64,000 nt of DNA, taken from assembly GCA_945900785.1 (NCBI GenBank), contig CAMDJM010000012.1, forward strand, positions 21,610 to 85,609. The letters run 5' to 3'. Below the pieces are notes generated by a model that ran no database searches, was not told the origin of the DNA, and saw nothing but the letters and a program-made list of their open reading frames with translations. Below, piece after piece: positions 27,370-36,833 of this stretch. The translations under genes were made by a program, and so were the position numbers. How positions within the stretch are numbered: the first letter of the stretch is position 1; every line of letters starts with the position of its first letter. Source of the DNA: Akkermansia muciniphila. Lineage in GTDB: Bacteria > Verrucomicrobiota > Verrucomicrobiia > Verrucomicrobiales > V1-33.

Positions 27370-28572
27370 TTATCCGTTGGGGTGCAACAATTGATTCAGC
27401 GCCTTCCGGTAGGGACCCGGCATAGGCAATTCCGCCAGATCCGCCAGAGAATGCCAACTCTCGCCCGCCCGGGCGTCCGCCGCCGGCGCAGCGTGCACAT
27501 GCAGGGTCACGCGATGGTGGGTGATGGCGTAAGTCATGGTCAGGATTTCCGGCAGGCTGGAGGTCTCAGCAGCGGGGCGCTCGGGCAGTTTCCAGAGCCC
27601 CTGACGGCGCTTGCCGGATTCCTGATGCAGCAGAATCTTCCCCTCCTTCCGGGCAAAGAGAGCGTGCTCCACCACCAATACCGTAGCACGGGCGGGAGAT
27701 TTTTTCGGGCGGCTGGCCGCGCTAGGGCCTGCCGATGCGCAAACCGATTGCACCGGACAAATCAGACAGGCCGGGGAGCGCGGCGTGCAGATCCGTTGCC
27801 CGAGTTCCATCAAGGCGCTGTTATAGCGCCGTGGCTCATCCGGGCTCAGCAAAGCGGCCGCCCAGTCCCAGAGTTGTTGTTGGACCGCAGGACGGTCGAT
27901 CGGTTCATCGCAGGCCATCAGCCGGGTAAAGACCCTCGCCACATTGCCATCCACCAGCGGCGCTGGCAAATTCCACGCGAAGGACGCCACCGCCCCCGCC
28001 GTGTAACGCCCGATGCCGGGCAAGCTGAGCAGTCCGGCGACACTGCGGGGAAAGCTGCCGCCATGATCCGTCAGGACAGCCCGGGCGGCCTTCTGGAGAT
28101 TCCGCGCCCGGCTGTAATACCCCAACCCTTCCCAAACCCGCAAAATGTCAGGCTCCGACGCCGCCGCGAGCACCGCCACATCAGGAAAGGCGTTCATCCA
28201 GCGCTGATAGTAACCCCGCCCCAAAACCGTCGCGATCTGCGTCTGCTGCAGCATCATCTCGGAGACCAGAATGGCATAAGGATCTTCCGTCCGCCGCCAG
28301 GGATAATCCCGGCCCTCCGCCTGGAACCACGTCAAAAGCGCCGCCCGGAAGGTGGCAGCCCAGGGAATTCCGGAGTGGGAGACGTTGGAAGTGTTAACAT
28401 CGAACGTTGAACGTTGAACATTGAACGTCGAAAGACCAGGACTGTGGGTCCGGGCCGGCGCACTAATAATTCCGTTTGATTTTAGTTTTTCCAGAACAGC
28501 CTTCTCTTCCCCGCCCCACAAAACCATGCCAAGTGCGGCTTCGTTGATTCTTTCCTCCAGCTCCGGATCCAT
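27370..28572 (-). CDS. mutY: A/G-specific adenine DNA glycosylase with repeat-derived N-terminal extension
   Basis: This MutY-type enzyme removes adenine mispaired with 8-oxoguanine. The catalytic Glu is in SEMMLQQTQ, the helix-hairpin-helix is LPGIGRYTAG, the catalytic Asp is in LVDGNV, and the iron-sulfur cluster motif is C-x6-C-x2-C-x5-C after QRI. A C-terminal NUDIX-like 8-oxoG recognition domain follows. Oddly, about 70 residues precede the normal MutY start. They contain an acidic helical segment and then a stretch translated from a dispersed repeat (28400-28433). No alternative start codon lies between the repeat and the MutY domain, so the extension is probably made. It starts 8 bases after a lipoprotein gene. 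Confidence 0.9.
   Translation of the reverse strand: MDPELEERINEAALGMVLWGGEEKAVLEKLKSNGIISAPARTHSPGLSTFNVQRSTFDVNTSNVSHSGIPWAATFRAALLTWFQAEGRDYPWRRTEDPYAILVSEMMLQQTQIATVLGRGYYQRWMNAFPDVAVLAAASEPDILRVWEGLGYYSRARNLQKAARAVLTDHGGSFPRSVAGLLSLPGIGRYTAGAVASFAWNLPAPLVDGNVARVFTRLMACDEPIDRPAVQQQLWDWAAALLSPDEPRRYNSALMELGQRICTPRSPACLICPVQSVCASAGPSAASRPKKSPARATVLVVEHALFARKEGKILLHQESGKRRQGLWKLPERPAAETSSLPEILTMTYAITHHRVTLHVHAAPAADARAGESWHSLADLAELPMPGPYRKALNQLLHPNG
28400..28433. repeat. AACGTTGAAC-type repeat inside the mutY reading frame
   Basis: A short tandem pattern (three near-copies of an AACGTTGA/AACATTGA unit) lies in the mutY frame upstream of the glycosylase domain. A related short string occurs in the intergenic DNA near 7293-7308. 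Patterns like this are normally intergenic in related genomes (recollection, not checked here). Confidence 0.55.
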
Positions 28573-28580
28573 GGCAGCAG

Positions 28581-29120
28581 CTATTTTGCTTGCTCCCCTT
28601 CCTTCACTGGCATGCCGTCCTGATTGCGCGTGGCGATGGGGATTTCTTCGATCTGGCGGATCTCGAAGCTGTTGTCAGATTTGGGGAGAACGCGGAGTTT
28701 GAAACGCTGGGCCTTGTCCTTCCACGCCCAGGCGGCAACGGCTTCGAAATTGGCTGGATTGGCTGGTTCCGGGGTGAGGGAGGTGATCTGCAGCAGGATG
28801 GGAGCCTGGTTGGTGCTGCCATCGAAGATGCGCACTTCTCCATTCACCGCCCCGGCCACGAGGCGGCGGGCGGGGGTAACGGTGAGTTTGGTATCGGCAA
28901 ATTTATTCTCAAATCCAGTGCTGGCAGAGTTTTGGAGCGGGCCCAGCACGATGGTCAGTTGCTTGGCTTCGGTCACGTGGGGGCAGAGGGCCAGGACATG
29001 GCGGAGCACGGCCTCGCCAGCCGGGGACTCGAGATCGCTATGGGAAGCGCCGGGGGTTTCCCCGCTGGAACAGGCAGCTAAAACAAGGGCGGAGAGCAGG
29101 AGCAGGAAACGGGATAACAT
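28581..29120 (-). CDS. Putative lipoprotein of unknown function
   Basis: This 179-residue protein begins with a signal peptide ending in LVLAAC (lipobox, Cys17), so it should be lipid-anchored. The remainder has no recognised motif. It contains TKLTVTPARRLVAGAVNGEVRIFDG and a C-terminal part with alternating strands, suggestive of a small beta-rich domain. It lies 8 bases upstream of mutY on the same strand. No function is assigned. Confidence 0.7.
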   Translation of the reverse strand: MLSRFLLLLSALVLAACSSGETPGASHSDLESPAGEAVLRHVLALCPHVTEAKQLTIVLGPLQNSASTGFENKFADTKLTVTPARRLVAGAVNGEVRIFDGSTNQAPILLQITSLTPEPANPANFEAVAAWAWKDKAQRFKLRVLPKSDNSFEIRQIEEIPIATRNQDGMPVKEGEQAK

Positions 29121-29218
29121 GTGGGGTGATGAAGAAAGGTGTCCCGGCTGGCCTCAGACGGGTAGGAAAGATGGAGCGGAAGCAGCGGGATGAAATGGGA
29201 TATGTTCCGGAAGAAACG

Positions 29219-29247
29219 AACGGGCCGGAACCCCGTGCTCCCTTCCT
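29219..29247. repeat. Single arm of the dispersed inverted repeat seen after rsr
   Basis: This stretch matches one arm of the 9152-9269 inverted repeat with one clear substitution (GGAACCCC instead of GGAGCCCC). Only one arm is evident here. It lies between the lipoprotein and OmpA-like genes. Confidence 0.65.
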
Positions 29248-30611
29248 TAAAAATCGAGGTAAATTTCCGTGCGGCGGTTGCGCGAGCGGCCTTCCGGATT
29301 GTCGGTGCCATCACTTTGTTTGTTGGGGTCCAGGGGTGCCGTCGCCCCGAAGCCCAGGGTTTCGATCTGGGAGGGGTTGACGCCCAGGCTGTGAAGGTGC
29401 TCCCGGACATTTTTGGCCCGGGCGGCAGAGAGTTTGTAATTGTAATCATCGGTCCCCACATCATCGGCGTGGCCGGATATGCGGAGCTTCTTCGCGGGAT
29501 CCGTGGCCAGCAGACCCGCCACGATTTTGAGCTGGGCGATGGCCCGCGGCACCAGCCCGGCGGTGCCAAAATCGAAGTAAACCACGAGGCTTTCGCCGCC
29601 CTGCGGGGACTTGACGATGGGGCTGTAGAACACTTTGCCCGCACCGGATTTCTGCACGTAGGATTCCAGCAGGCGGCTGAAATCCAAGGCTTGGATGCTC
29701 CAGGCGCCATCGGTGCCGGGGTGCAGGGTGATGCCGATTTCAGCGTCCGAGTTCATTTTGTCAGAATGCACCCGGACCAGCGCAATGGCGGCCTCCTTGG
29801 AGGCGGCGGTTACCACAATGGGGCGTTCTTTGGCGAGTTGATAATCCCCTTCCTCAAAGACGATGCAGAGCCCGGCCAGCTTTTCCTGCGCGATTTTCTG
29901 CTTGTCCGTGAGGAGCCGTGCCGCGCGGAAATCGCGACCGAGCACCCCGGCCAGAAAATCATGCGCCGAGGTAAGGGGATCCGGGGGAGCCGCTAGCTTT
30001 TCCGGACCCGGAATGACGCCATTGCGGCGGAGTTCCGCGAGGCCCTGATTGAGGAGTTTGGGCGAAATAATAACATCCGTAAGTTTCCATGAGCCACTGA
30101 TGCGGTCCCGGGCGGCATTGACCCACAAGGGTCCTGCCAGCGGGGGCGCAGAAGGCGCGGCGGGTTCCAGGGTCACGGCGTAGCGGGCGACCTGACCCAT
30201 CGCACCGGCATCCGTAAAGACCGGGCCATCCGCCGGGACCCGGTATCCCGCTTTTGTCAGGAGAAGCTTCAGGAAATTCGTGCCCGGCAGCACCGCAAAA
30301 TCGCTTCCTCCCAGCTTCATGGCATTTTCAAGATCGCCCGCGTGCAGTTCAGCCGTCATCGCCGCGAAAAGTTGATCCGGCTTGCCGAAGACCGCTGGAA
30401 CCGCCGCTGGCTTTTTGGGAGCGGGTGGCTTGACCGGAACGCCCTTCGGCAGGGCCGCTGTGCCCGGGGCCGCCGGAGCCGCCGCCTGCTTCAGGCTGGC
30501 GAATGGAATCCGTCCCGTGAAAAGCAGAAAAAAGACCGCACTCAGGCCCACGATTCCAAGAAAAACGAGGATCGGGGTGCAGCTGGAGCCTGTAGTGAAT
30601 CGACGGTTCAT
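29247..30611 (-). CDS. OmpA-family protein with N-terminal membrane anchor
   Basis: This 454-residue protein has one membrane helix near residues 16-34, then an Ala/Pro/Lys-rich spacer, a long middle region and a C-terminal OmpA-like peptidoglycan-binding domain. The domain is marked by LRISGHADDVGTDDYN, LSAARAKNVREHL and ETLGFGATAPL. It probably tethers the envelope to peptidoglycan. The middle region (about 80-330) contains two similar halves that look like repeated DUF-type folds, not identified. The ATG at 30611 is chosen since the preceding 10 codons lie outside the predicted signal anchor. Confidence 0.85.
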   Translation of the reverse strand: MNRRFTTGSSCTPILVFLGIVGLSAVFFLLFTGRIPFASLKQAAAPAAPGTAALPKGVPVKPPAPKKPAAVPAVFGKPDQLFAAMTAELHAGDLENAMKLGGSDFAVLPGTNFLKLLLTKAGYRVPADGPVFTDAGAMGQVARYAVTLEPAAPSAPPLAGPLWVNAARDRISGSWKLTDVIISPKLLNQGLAELRRNGVIPGPEKLAAPPDPLTSAHDFLAGVLGRDFRAARLLTDKQKIAQEKLAGLCIVFEEGDYQLAKERPIVVTAASKEAAIALVRVHSDKMNSDAEIGITLHPGTDGAWSIQALDFSRLLESYVQKSGAGKVFYSPIVKSPQGGESLVVYFDFGTAGLVPRAIAQLKIVAGLLATDPAKKLRISGHADDVGTDDYNYKLSAARAKNVREHLHSLGVNPSQIETLGFGATAPLDPNKQSDGTDNPEGRSRNRRTEIYLDF

Positions 30612-30766
30612 GACGCTGTTAATTTTTACCCTGGACGACAATCAGAACCAGGGAAACCGCAGAAAGCACGCCGGGAGCCTCTGCTTGCATCCCCCCGGTG
30701 TCCTGTTTTCAATGAGTCAGCGCGCCAGTGAGGTCAGTGCGGCCGGGCCTGTCCCATCCTGCTTGT

Positions 30767-30859
30767 TTCTACTTTGTTAAGTTCCCCGTGGCGCAGGCTT
30801 CCAGCCTGTGCGGCCAGCGGGCTTCCAGCCCGCTGATTCCCCAACTTAACAAAGTAGAA
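30767..30859. repeat. MITE-like element with 17-bp terminal inverted repeats
   Basis: The terminal 17 bases at 30767-30783 and 30843-30859 are perfect reverse complements. Inside are two further hairpins: GCGCAGGC..GCCTGTGC (30791-30811) and CAGCGGGC..GCCCGCTG (30815-30835), both with a TTCCA core. It carries no gene and lies downstream of the CotH gene, where its stems might also terminate transcription. Confidence 0.8.
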
Positions 30860-30909
30860 TTAACCAGGAAAGGATCCTGCCGGCACCAGCTGAGCGCGGT
30901 TTTTCAGGC

Positions 30910-33900
30910 CTACGGGAGGTCAGAGCGGACACGGTAGAAGCGTTTGCTGCCGCCGGGGAGGGTAATAGGAACGATGGCTGCCTGGGCGATGTTGAAGGGG
31001 CCGATGGTGGAATGCAGGGTCCAGGTTTGCAGGTCCGGGCTTTCGTCGATCTGATAGAGCAGGTTGCGGGCGGCGGGGAAGGTGATCGCGGGGGCAGCGG
31101 TGGCCTGCACTTCGAAGCGGCTGCCGGGATCGCGGGGGTCGGAGCCGAAGTTTGCTTCATAACTGTCAGACTGGCCATCGCCATCGCTGTCCTGTGGGGT
31201 GGCAGGCTCCGGGCCTCCGGGACTGCCGCGCCATCCATAGCTGGGACGCCACTGGGTTTTGCTGTCCCAGGCCCCAGGCAGGGCGTTTTCGTTGACCACG
31301 ACCAGGCTGCAGCCGCGGCCGTCTGTTGAGGGATGCCAATCGTCCTCATAGTCGAAGCCCAGAATATTCTCCCCGATGGCATCAATCAACTGCAGGTCCT
31401 CGCCACTGTTGGCGAGGCTGCCTGTCCAGGTGCCGCCAATGGGGACGCCAGGGTAGGCGATGGAAAAATTGAGCGGATCATTTACCAGGACGGTGTAGGC
31501 CCCTGGGGCGAGACTGGCGGCCGGGTCGGTCCATTCGAAGCTGACCCCGTTCGTAAAACGCACGCCATCCAGGGGGATGGGCACGCTGCCGGTGTTCTTC
31601 AGCTCGATGTATTCCACAAAGTCACCGGGCGCGTGATACATGATTTCGGTGATGCGCAGGGATTGCTGGGCCGGGCTGGGGGTGCCGTTCCAGGAGGTGG
31701 TGGCAACGACCCGCCCGGTGGGATTGGTCAGGGTCAGACTGCCGCCCCGGGCGCTGAGTTGACCCTTGTAGGGACCCTGGACAAAGCGGCTCTCAAAGCC
31801 CCGGGGGGAAGTCAGGCGGGCGCGGAAGGAGACGGAATCCGGGCTCAGGTAAAGGCTTTCGCCGGCGGGGATCACGGTGCCGGGCTTCAGGGTTTGACGG
31901 ACATCGCCGGAAACCGTCCAGCCTGACACATCAACGGAGGTGGTGCCGGGATTGGTCAGGATAAAATATTCCCCATCCTGGGTGCCGGTGCCGGGATCAT
32001 AAACCACGCTGCCAAAGGAGACGCTGGCATCCGGCAACTGTTCCCCGGGATTGGTGGTGAGCACGCCATTGATGGTTCTGCCACGCAGATAGGCGGGCCG
32101 GCGGGCCGGGGCGAGGTATTCGTTGCGGATGCGGTTATTGGCGGACAGCAGGGTGTAGGTGTTGCCAGGAAAAAAAGTATCGGCACCCCAGCGGGTTCTG
32201 TCGGCGGCAACATCAGCGGTGAGGAGCGGCACGAGGGTATTGATCCGTGAGGTAAAATACTTGGTGCCGAGGAATTGATCCGTCAGGGTGCGGATACGGC
32301 GCAGCAGCATGGCCTTGCCACGCGGGGTGGCGATGAGGGCTTCAAACAAACGCTGGTATTTTCCGCCGTGCAGCATCCAGGGCCGGACGCCGATGAAAGG
32401 ATGGCTGGCGGCGGCAGGGCTCACGGCATCCTGCTGATTGTAGACGATGTTATCCGTATTCAGGGCATCCGGGCCAAAGGAAAGATCCAGATCCCATGGC
32501 AGGATGCGCCATTCGCGGGTGCCTTCGGTGTCGCGGTAGAGGAAGTGGTTTTTATCGGTGCCATCAATGTTCTGCGCGACGGCCATGCAGGCCATGAAGT
32601 TGATCACAGCAGGGACGTCAATGTTATCAAAGGTGAAGCGCTCCAGGGCGGTGCCGCTCTGGCCGATGCCGGTAATGAGGCTTTGCAGGTCGGCGAAGCC
32701 TTCGGCATCGCGGTTTTTCTTTTCGTAGCCGGCCAGGCTGTCGCCATTCGCGCCCGGTCCGCCCTTGTAGAGCGCTCCCTTGGGATCGAGGCCGGTGCGT
32801 TCCAGGAAATCACCATCAGGCTGTTCGGTGTAGAGGGTGACGCTGTAGAAGGTGCCATTGCGCCGCAGGTGGGCGTGGAAGGTTTCCGGTGAGGGCAGGC
32901 CGGCATCACGGTTCAGCTCGGTGTGGAGCACGGCGCGGTTGTAGGATTTATCCGTGTAGGTGGTATTGAAGTCGAACTCATCCACCGTATGCCCGGAAGC
33001 GAGCTGGAATTTATAGCCGTCGTTGAACTCGATTTTATAGCTCTTTTTGGGCCAACTGATGGAAGTGCCGCCCCGGATCCGGCAGAAGATGTTGTCGTAG
33101 AGGGTGCCGTTATGGAAAAGGGAACAGCGCGTGCCGGTGGAGGTTTCAGCATTGCCGGTGCTTTGCACCCACCAATGGAAAACAGGCAAAGGCGAGGTGA
33201 TCGCCGGGTCCGTCACCACGGTGCCCTGGTATTGGGGTTGTGTCAGGGAGTCAAGGTATTGGGGAAAGCGGGAACTGCGTCCGGCGGTGTCGGTGGCGGT
33301 GATGAAATAGCGCACCAGTTGTCCCGGATTGGCCGCCGCCGCCGGCACGCTGGCGGTCCAGGTATTTGCGGGGCCCGGCGTCATGGGCACCGCGATTTCC
33401 GCATTGAAATTGATCCGGTAACGCATTTCCACCGAAGCCACTGGAGCGAGGGCTGGGGCCACTGTGGCCGTGATGCTCAGGTCATCCGCATTGGCAGGCC
33501 GCAGTGGAGCATGAGTCAGGTCATTCACCAATGGCCCGAGGGCGGGGGTGCCGCTGGCATTCAATTCCCCCGGAGTGGGCGAGCGGTAATAGCGCATCAG
33601 GGCGATGAAGCCTTCACTGCCGGGGGGCTCGGCTTCGCTGGGAGGCCGGGCGAGGCCGAACGAGACATTGCTCATCTGCGGAGGATAGGCCGGCGCGTAG
33701 GCGGAGGAAATGCTGCGGTCCGGGCGCACCAGGGCGAGGTATTCGCCGGTGGTGGATAACTTGAAATTGGTATGGAGCGGCAGGCCGGGGGTGGCGCGGT
33801 CATTTTCGGAAGCAAAGACGATGAGGTATTGTTTGGCCCCGAGAACGACCGCCGGGAATTTCCATTTCCGCAGGTTGCCGGCATCATCCGTCAGGGACCA

Positions 33901-35706
33901 GTTCTCCAGATTCACCGGACTGTCGCCGCCGTTGTAAATTTCGATCCAGTCAGGAGACGTCTGGTCTTCATCCTTCAGCCCGCCGGTGTTGGAAGCGAGG
34001 AACTCAGTAATCACGACCCCGCCGGCCGGGCTGGAATCGACTTCGCCGAGGCTTTGACCATTCAGCCCTCCGGCGTAGATCGCGTTGATTTCGCCTGCTC
34101 CCAGCGCCCGCGACCAAACGGCGACGTCATCCAGTTTGCCGGCCCAATAGCCCGGCGCACTGGTATCCGCCGCAGTCCCGGCGGCGTTCAGTTTCGCACC
34201 GATGCCCAGTGGACTGATGAAGGGAAGGTTGAGATTTTGCGTGTAGGGGGCGCTGGCGATGAGGGCTCCGTTCCGGTAAAGGCGGAGCGTGGTGCCATCG
34301 CCGGAAAAGGCAGTGTGTTGCCAGGAGCCGAGGGGAAAGGGGATCAGATCCCGCGCGGAGGCCTGGGTGGCGCTGGGGTTCAGGAAATTGCTGAGCCGCC
34401 CGGTGCTGCCTTCCAGCCCGAAGCTGAAAAGAGCAGGATTCTGGTAGGTTTTGGCGATACTGGCAGAGGCGGGGCGGGAATCCGCCCAGGCCCAGGCGCT
34501 GACCGTCAGCGGTCCGCGCGGGATGAGGTATCCCGCAACCCTGACATAATCTTGGGCAGCCCCGCCCTGGAATTGCAGCGCCCCGCCGGCGCGGCCTGCC
34601 ACCCAGGCGGTGCCCTCCACCGGGAAGTTATTCAGCAGGCCTTGGTTGTGATATGCCGAGGAGTCTGCGGCGGTGCTGCCGCTGGTTTCGTCGAATTTCC
34701 ACCAGCCGCGCAGGTTTTTCAAAAGACCGGCCGGCTGGGGACTGATGGTGAGGGTGGCCGGATCACTGGTGACGGAGCCGAGGGTGCTGGTGGCTTGCAG
34801 GGTGTAGGTTCCGTTGTCCGATTCAGCCAGGGAAGGGAAGTCCAGCACAGGCCGGGTGGCCCCGGGCAGGGGATCGCTGCCTTTAAACCATTGCAGTGTG
34901 GGCGTGGGGAAACCCGTCACCTGCGCCGTCAGGCTGCCGGCATCCTGCACCATGCGGGAAAAACCCTGGGGCTGCTGCACGATGGCAGGGGCCGCTGGCG
35001 TAGTGTCCACCTTCATGATGGCCAAGGCATTCAGATAGGGATTGATGTCCGCAGAGACGGAAGCATCGCCCGGGCTGGTGAGGATGCGGATCCTGCCCCC
35101 GGCATCCACCGTGGCTTCGAACTGGGCGATGGCGGAAAACGGCACCGTTCCGGCCGGGGGAGGATTGAAGTTATCAAACGCCAGGGTGCCATCCACTGTC
35201 AGGTCAAAATTCCGCCCCCTGCCGGCCGTGAAACCTTCCGTGCACAGCAACTGCACGCGCCAGCGGTCCCCTGGGGTCAGCCCAGTCAGATCGATATACC
35301 AGCCGTTGGAGCCAGCGAAGCCGGTGTTGGCAATGGAATTCCGGGCCGAAGCATCGCCGGTGGTATTAAAGCTGATCGCGCTGCCGGAGTTCGCCACCAC
35401 GGGAGCCAGGGGGCCCGTGGAGAGGCTGAGCCAAGTCAGGCCGGCCAGTCCGGTGGTGCTCACCACCTGGGTGCCCCCGGCTGGCAGGTTGATCGTGACC
35501 ACGGTGCCGCCGAAATTTGCCGCCCGGCGGGTGCCGGTGACGCTGCCGGATTGAAAACCTACGCCACAAAAGTCAGGAAAGCCATTGCCCTGGTTTCCCG
35601 TGCGGATTTGTTGGACAGAGGTGGGGTCCAATGCCGCCGGTAAAGGAACCACGGCTCCCGCCAGACCCATCACCAGGAGACAAGAAAAACGGAAACACTG
35701 CTTCAT
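30910..35706 (-). CDS. Giant secreted CotH-kinase / LamG / lamin-tail protein
   Basis: This 1598-residue exported protein has, in order: signal peptide (1-25), an N-terminal beta domain, an Ig-like domain (about 240-322), a LamG/concanavalin-like domain (about 329-552), a lamin-tail domain starting VVITEFLASN (about 565), a CotH kinase domain (about 860-1170, with NRDAEGFADLQ and the WDLDLSFG metal-binding motif near 1072), a second lamin-tail domain (LRITEIMYHAPGDF, about 1352) and a calcium-binding DSDGDGQSD stretch near 1505. CotH proteins phosphorylate secreted or spore-coat proteins in other bacteria. Here the target is unknown. Multi-domain CotH proteins of this type are common in Verrucomicrobiota. 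Confidence 0.85.
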   Translation of the reverse strand: MKQCFRFSCLLVMGLAGAVVPLPAALDPTSVQQIRTGNQGNGFPDFCGVGFQSGSVTGTRRAANFGGTVVTINLPAGGTQVVSTTGLAGLTWLSLSTGPLAPVVANSGSAISFNTTGDASARNSIANTGFAGSNGWYIDLTGLTPGDRWRVQLLCTEGFTAGRGRNFDLTVDGTLAFDNFNPPPAGTVPFSAIAQFEATVDAGGRIRILTSPGDASVSADINPYLNALAIMKVDTTPAAPAIVQQPQGFSRMVQDAGSLTAQVTGFPTPTLQWFKGSDPLPGATRPVLDFPSLAESDNGTYTLQATSTLGSVTSDPATLTISPQPAGLLKNLRGWWKFDETSGSTAADSSAYHNQGLLNNFPVEGTAWVAGRAGGALQFQGGAAQDYVRVAGYLIPRGPLTVSAWAWADSRPASASIAKTYQNPALFSFGLEGSTGRLSNFLNPSATQASARDLIPFPLGSWQHTAFSGDGTTLRLYRNGALIASAPYTQNLNLPFISPLGIGAKLNAAGTAADTSAPGYWAGKLDDVAVWSRALGAGEINAIYAGGLNGQSLGEVDSSPAGGVVITEFLASNTGGLKDEDQTSPDWIEIYNGGDSPVNLENWSLTDDAGNLRKWKFPAVVLGAKQYLIVFASENDRATPGLPLHTNFKLSTTGEYLALVRPDRSISSAYAPAYPPQMSNVSFGLARPPSEAEPPGSEGFIALMRYYRSPTPGELNASGTPALGPLVNDLTHAPLRPANADDLSITATVAPALAPVASVEMRYRINFNAEIAVPMTPGPANTWTASVPAAAANPGQLVRYFITATDTAGRSSRFPQYLDSLTQPQYQGTVVTDPAITSPLPVFHWWVQSTGNAETSTGTRCSLFHNGTLYDNIFCRIRGGTSISWPKKSYKIEFNDGYKFQLASGHTVDEFDFNTTYTDKSYNRAVLHTELNRDAGLPSPETFHAHLRRNGTFYSVTLYTEQPDGDFLERTGLDPKGALYKGGPGANGDSLAGYEKKNRDAEGFADLQSLITGIGQSGTALERFTFDNIDVPAVINFMACMAVAQNIDGTDKNHFLYRDTEGTREWRILPWDLDLSFGPDALNTDNIVYNQQDAVSPAAASHPFIGVRPWMLHGGKYQRLFEALIATPRGKAMLLRRIRTLTDQFLGTKYFTSRINTLVPLLTADVAADRTRWGADTFFPGNTYTLLSANNRIRNEYLAPARRPAYLRGRTINGVLTTNPGEQLPDASVSFGSVVYDPGTGTQDGEYFILTNPGTTSVDVSGWTVSGDVRQTLKPGTVIPAGESLYLSPDSVSFRARLTSPRGFESRFVQGPYKGQLSARGGSLTLTNPTGRVVATTSWNGTPSPAQQSLRITEIMYHAPGDFVEYIELKNTGSVPIPLDGVRFTNGVSFEWTDPAASLAPGAYTVLVNDPLNFSIAYPGVPIGGTWTGSLANSGEDLQLIDAIGENILGFDYEDDWHPSTDGRGCSLVVVNENALPGAWDSKTQWRPSYGWRGSPGGPEPATPQDSDGDGQSDSYEANFGSDPRDPGSRFEVQATAAPAITFPAARNLLYQIDESPDLQTWTLHSTIGPFNIAQAAIVPITLPGGSKRFYRVRSDLP

Positions 35707-35865
35707 GGCAAAGAATTTGACAGATTCACCGGTCCTGCGCCAATGAAATTACCGCCCAATCCAGCCACAAAAGCTTCACACAATGCTGTAAAAATAGCAG
35801 TCGCCGCTCAATTAGAAGGGAAACGCCCCCGCAGGGAATTTCCCCAGCTTCCAGGCTGGGCGTTC

Positions 35866-36555
35866 TCACCAGGGGATCACCTGCCGGTCTTTAATGAATT
35901 GTCCCCGCAGGCTGTGGGGGGCATCAAGGGCCAGCCATGTCAGGGTATCCGCCCCTTCCTCCGGGGAGCGCGGGGCTCCGGCACCGCCCATTTCCGTGCG
36001 GCACCAGCCAGGACACATGGAATTCACCATCATGCCAGGCAGCGCAGCCGTGAATTGCTGGGTGAGCATGTTCAGGGCGGTTTTACTGATGCAATAGGCG
36101 GGAGCCCAGGCCTGGGGTTCACCATCCAGCTGTCCTGCGCCGCTGGAAACGTTGATGATACGTGGCGCAGGCGCTTTCCGTAAAAGAGGCACCAGCGCCT
36201 GGGTCAGACGGAGGGGGCCAACGACATTGGTCAGCAGGGTCTCCGTCAGAAGAGCGGGATCCAGCTCTGTCAGGCTCTGATAGTGATCCAACAGCACCGC
36301 GCCATTATTGACCATGGCATCCAGCTGCGGATGGCGGCCCTGGAGGCAAGCCACGGCGGCAGAGACGCTGGCGGCATCGGTCACATCCAGTTCCAGGGCG
36401 GTGGCTCCCTGACCGATTTTGCGGGCGGCCGCTTCAGCCCGTGCGCCATCGCGGCTGCTCAGGATCACCTGGGCACCACGCGCCGCCAGTTGAGCGGCAG
36501 CGGCGAATCCAATGCCACGGGTGGCTCCAGTGATGAGGATGACGGGGGAGGACAT
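35866..36555 (-). CDS. Short-chain dehydrogenase/reductase (SDR)
   Basis: This 229-residue classical SDR is a cytoplasmic NAD(P)H-dependent oxidoreductase. The cofactor loop GATRGIG is at 10-16, NNGAVL follows for adenine binding, and the catalytic Ser and Tyr-x-x-x-Lys appear as NVSSGAG and AYCISKTALN. An arginine after the loop's second strand (SSRDG) suggests NADP preference. The substrate cannot be told. It reads away from the lipocalin gene through a gap without a clear gene. Confidence 0.9.
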   Translation of the reverse strand: MSSPVILITGATRGIGFAAAAQLAARGAQVILSSRDGARAEAAARKIGQGATALELDVTDAASVSAAVACLQGRHPQLDAMVNNGAVLLDHYQSLTELDPALLTETLLTNVVGPLRLTQALVPLLRKAPAPRIINVSSGAGQLDGEPQAWAPAYCISKTALNMLTQQFTAALPGMMVNSMCPGWCRTEMGGAGAPRSPEEGADTLTWLALDAPHSLRGQFIKDRQVIPW

Positions 36556-36833
36556 GGCTGGAATAGCTGGAGGTGGCTTGAGAGGATCAGGGCCGGCTGC
36601 GGATCATTTGGCAGGCTGTGGAAGAGCGTCCGGCTTGGATTCGGGGACAGCGTCAGAGGCTTCTCCCTGCGGCATCATCCCCATGCCGGCAAGGCGTGGC
36701 TGGCAGCGTTTTGGGCCACGATGGGAGCGCCCTTGGGGGCCAGGAGATAATCTCCCGTGGCACCCAGGAGGCTGCCTGCGGCGAAGGTGGGGACGGCGGT
36801 CCGGTTTATGGAATGAAGGGCTCCGTGGAGGGG
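36556..36833. other. Gap between SDR and lipocalin with possible gene remnant
   Basis: No intact gene is supported. On the minus strand, just after the lipocalin stop, an open stretch without a start codon encodes AGSLLGATGDYLLAPKGAP and ends at about 36676. It is followed by a 26-codon frame beginning MGMMPQGEAS. The two might be pieces of one decayed small membrane protein. This is weak evidence. Confidence 0.3.

Noticed and set aside
33772..35643. Long plus-strand open frame (623 codons) opposite the CotH gene
   Set aside because: It is the antisense shadow of a GC-rich gene, and its translation has no recognisable domains and high Gly/Arg/Gln content.
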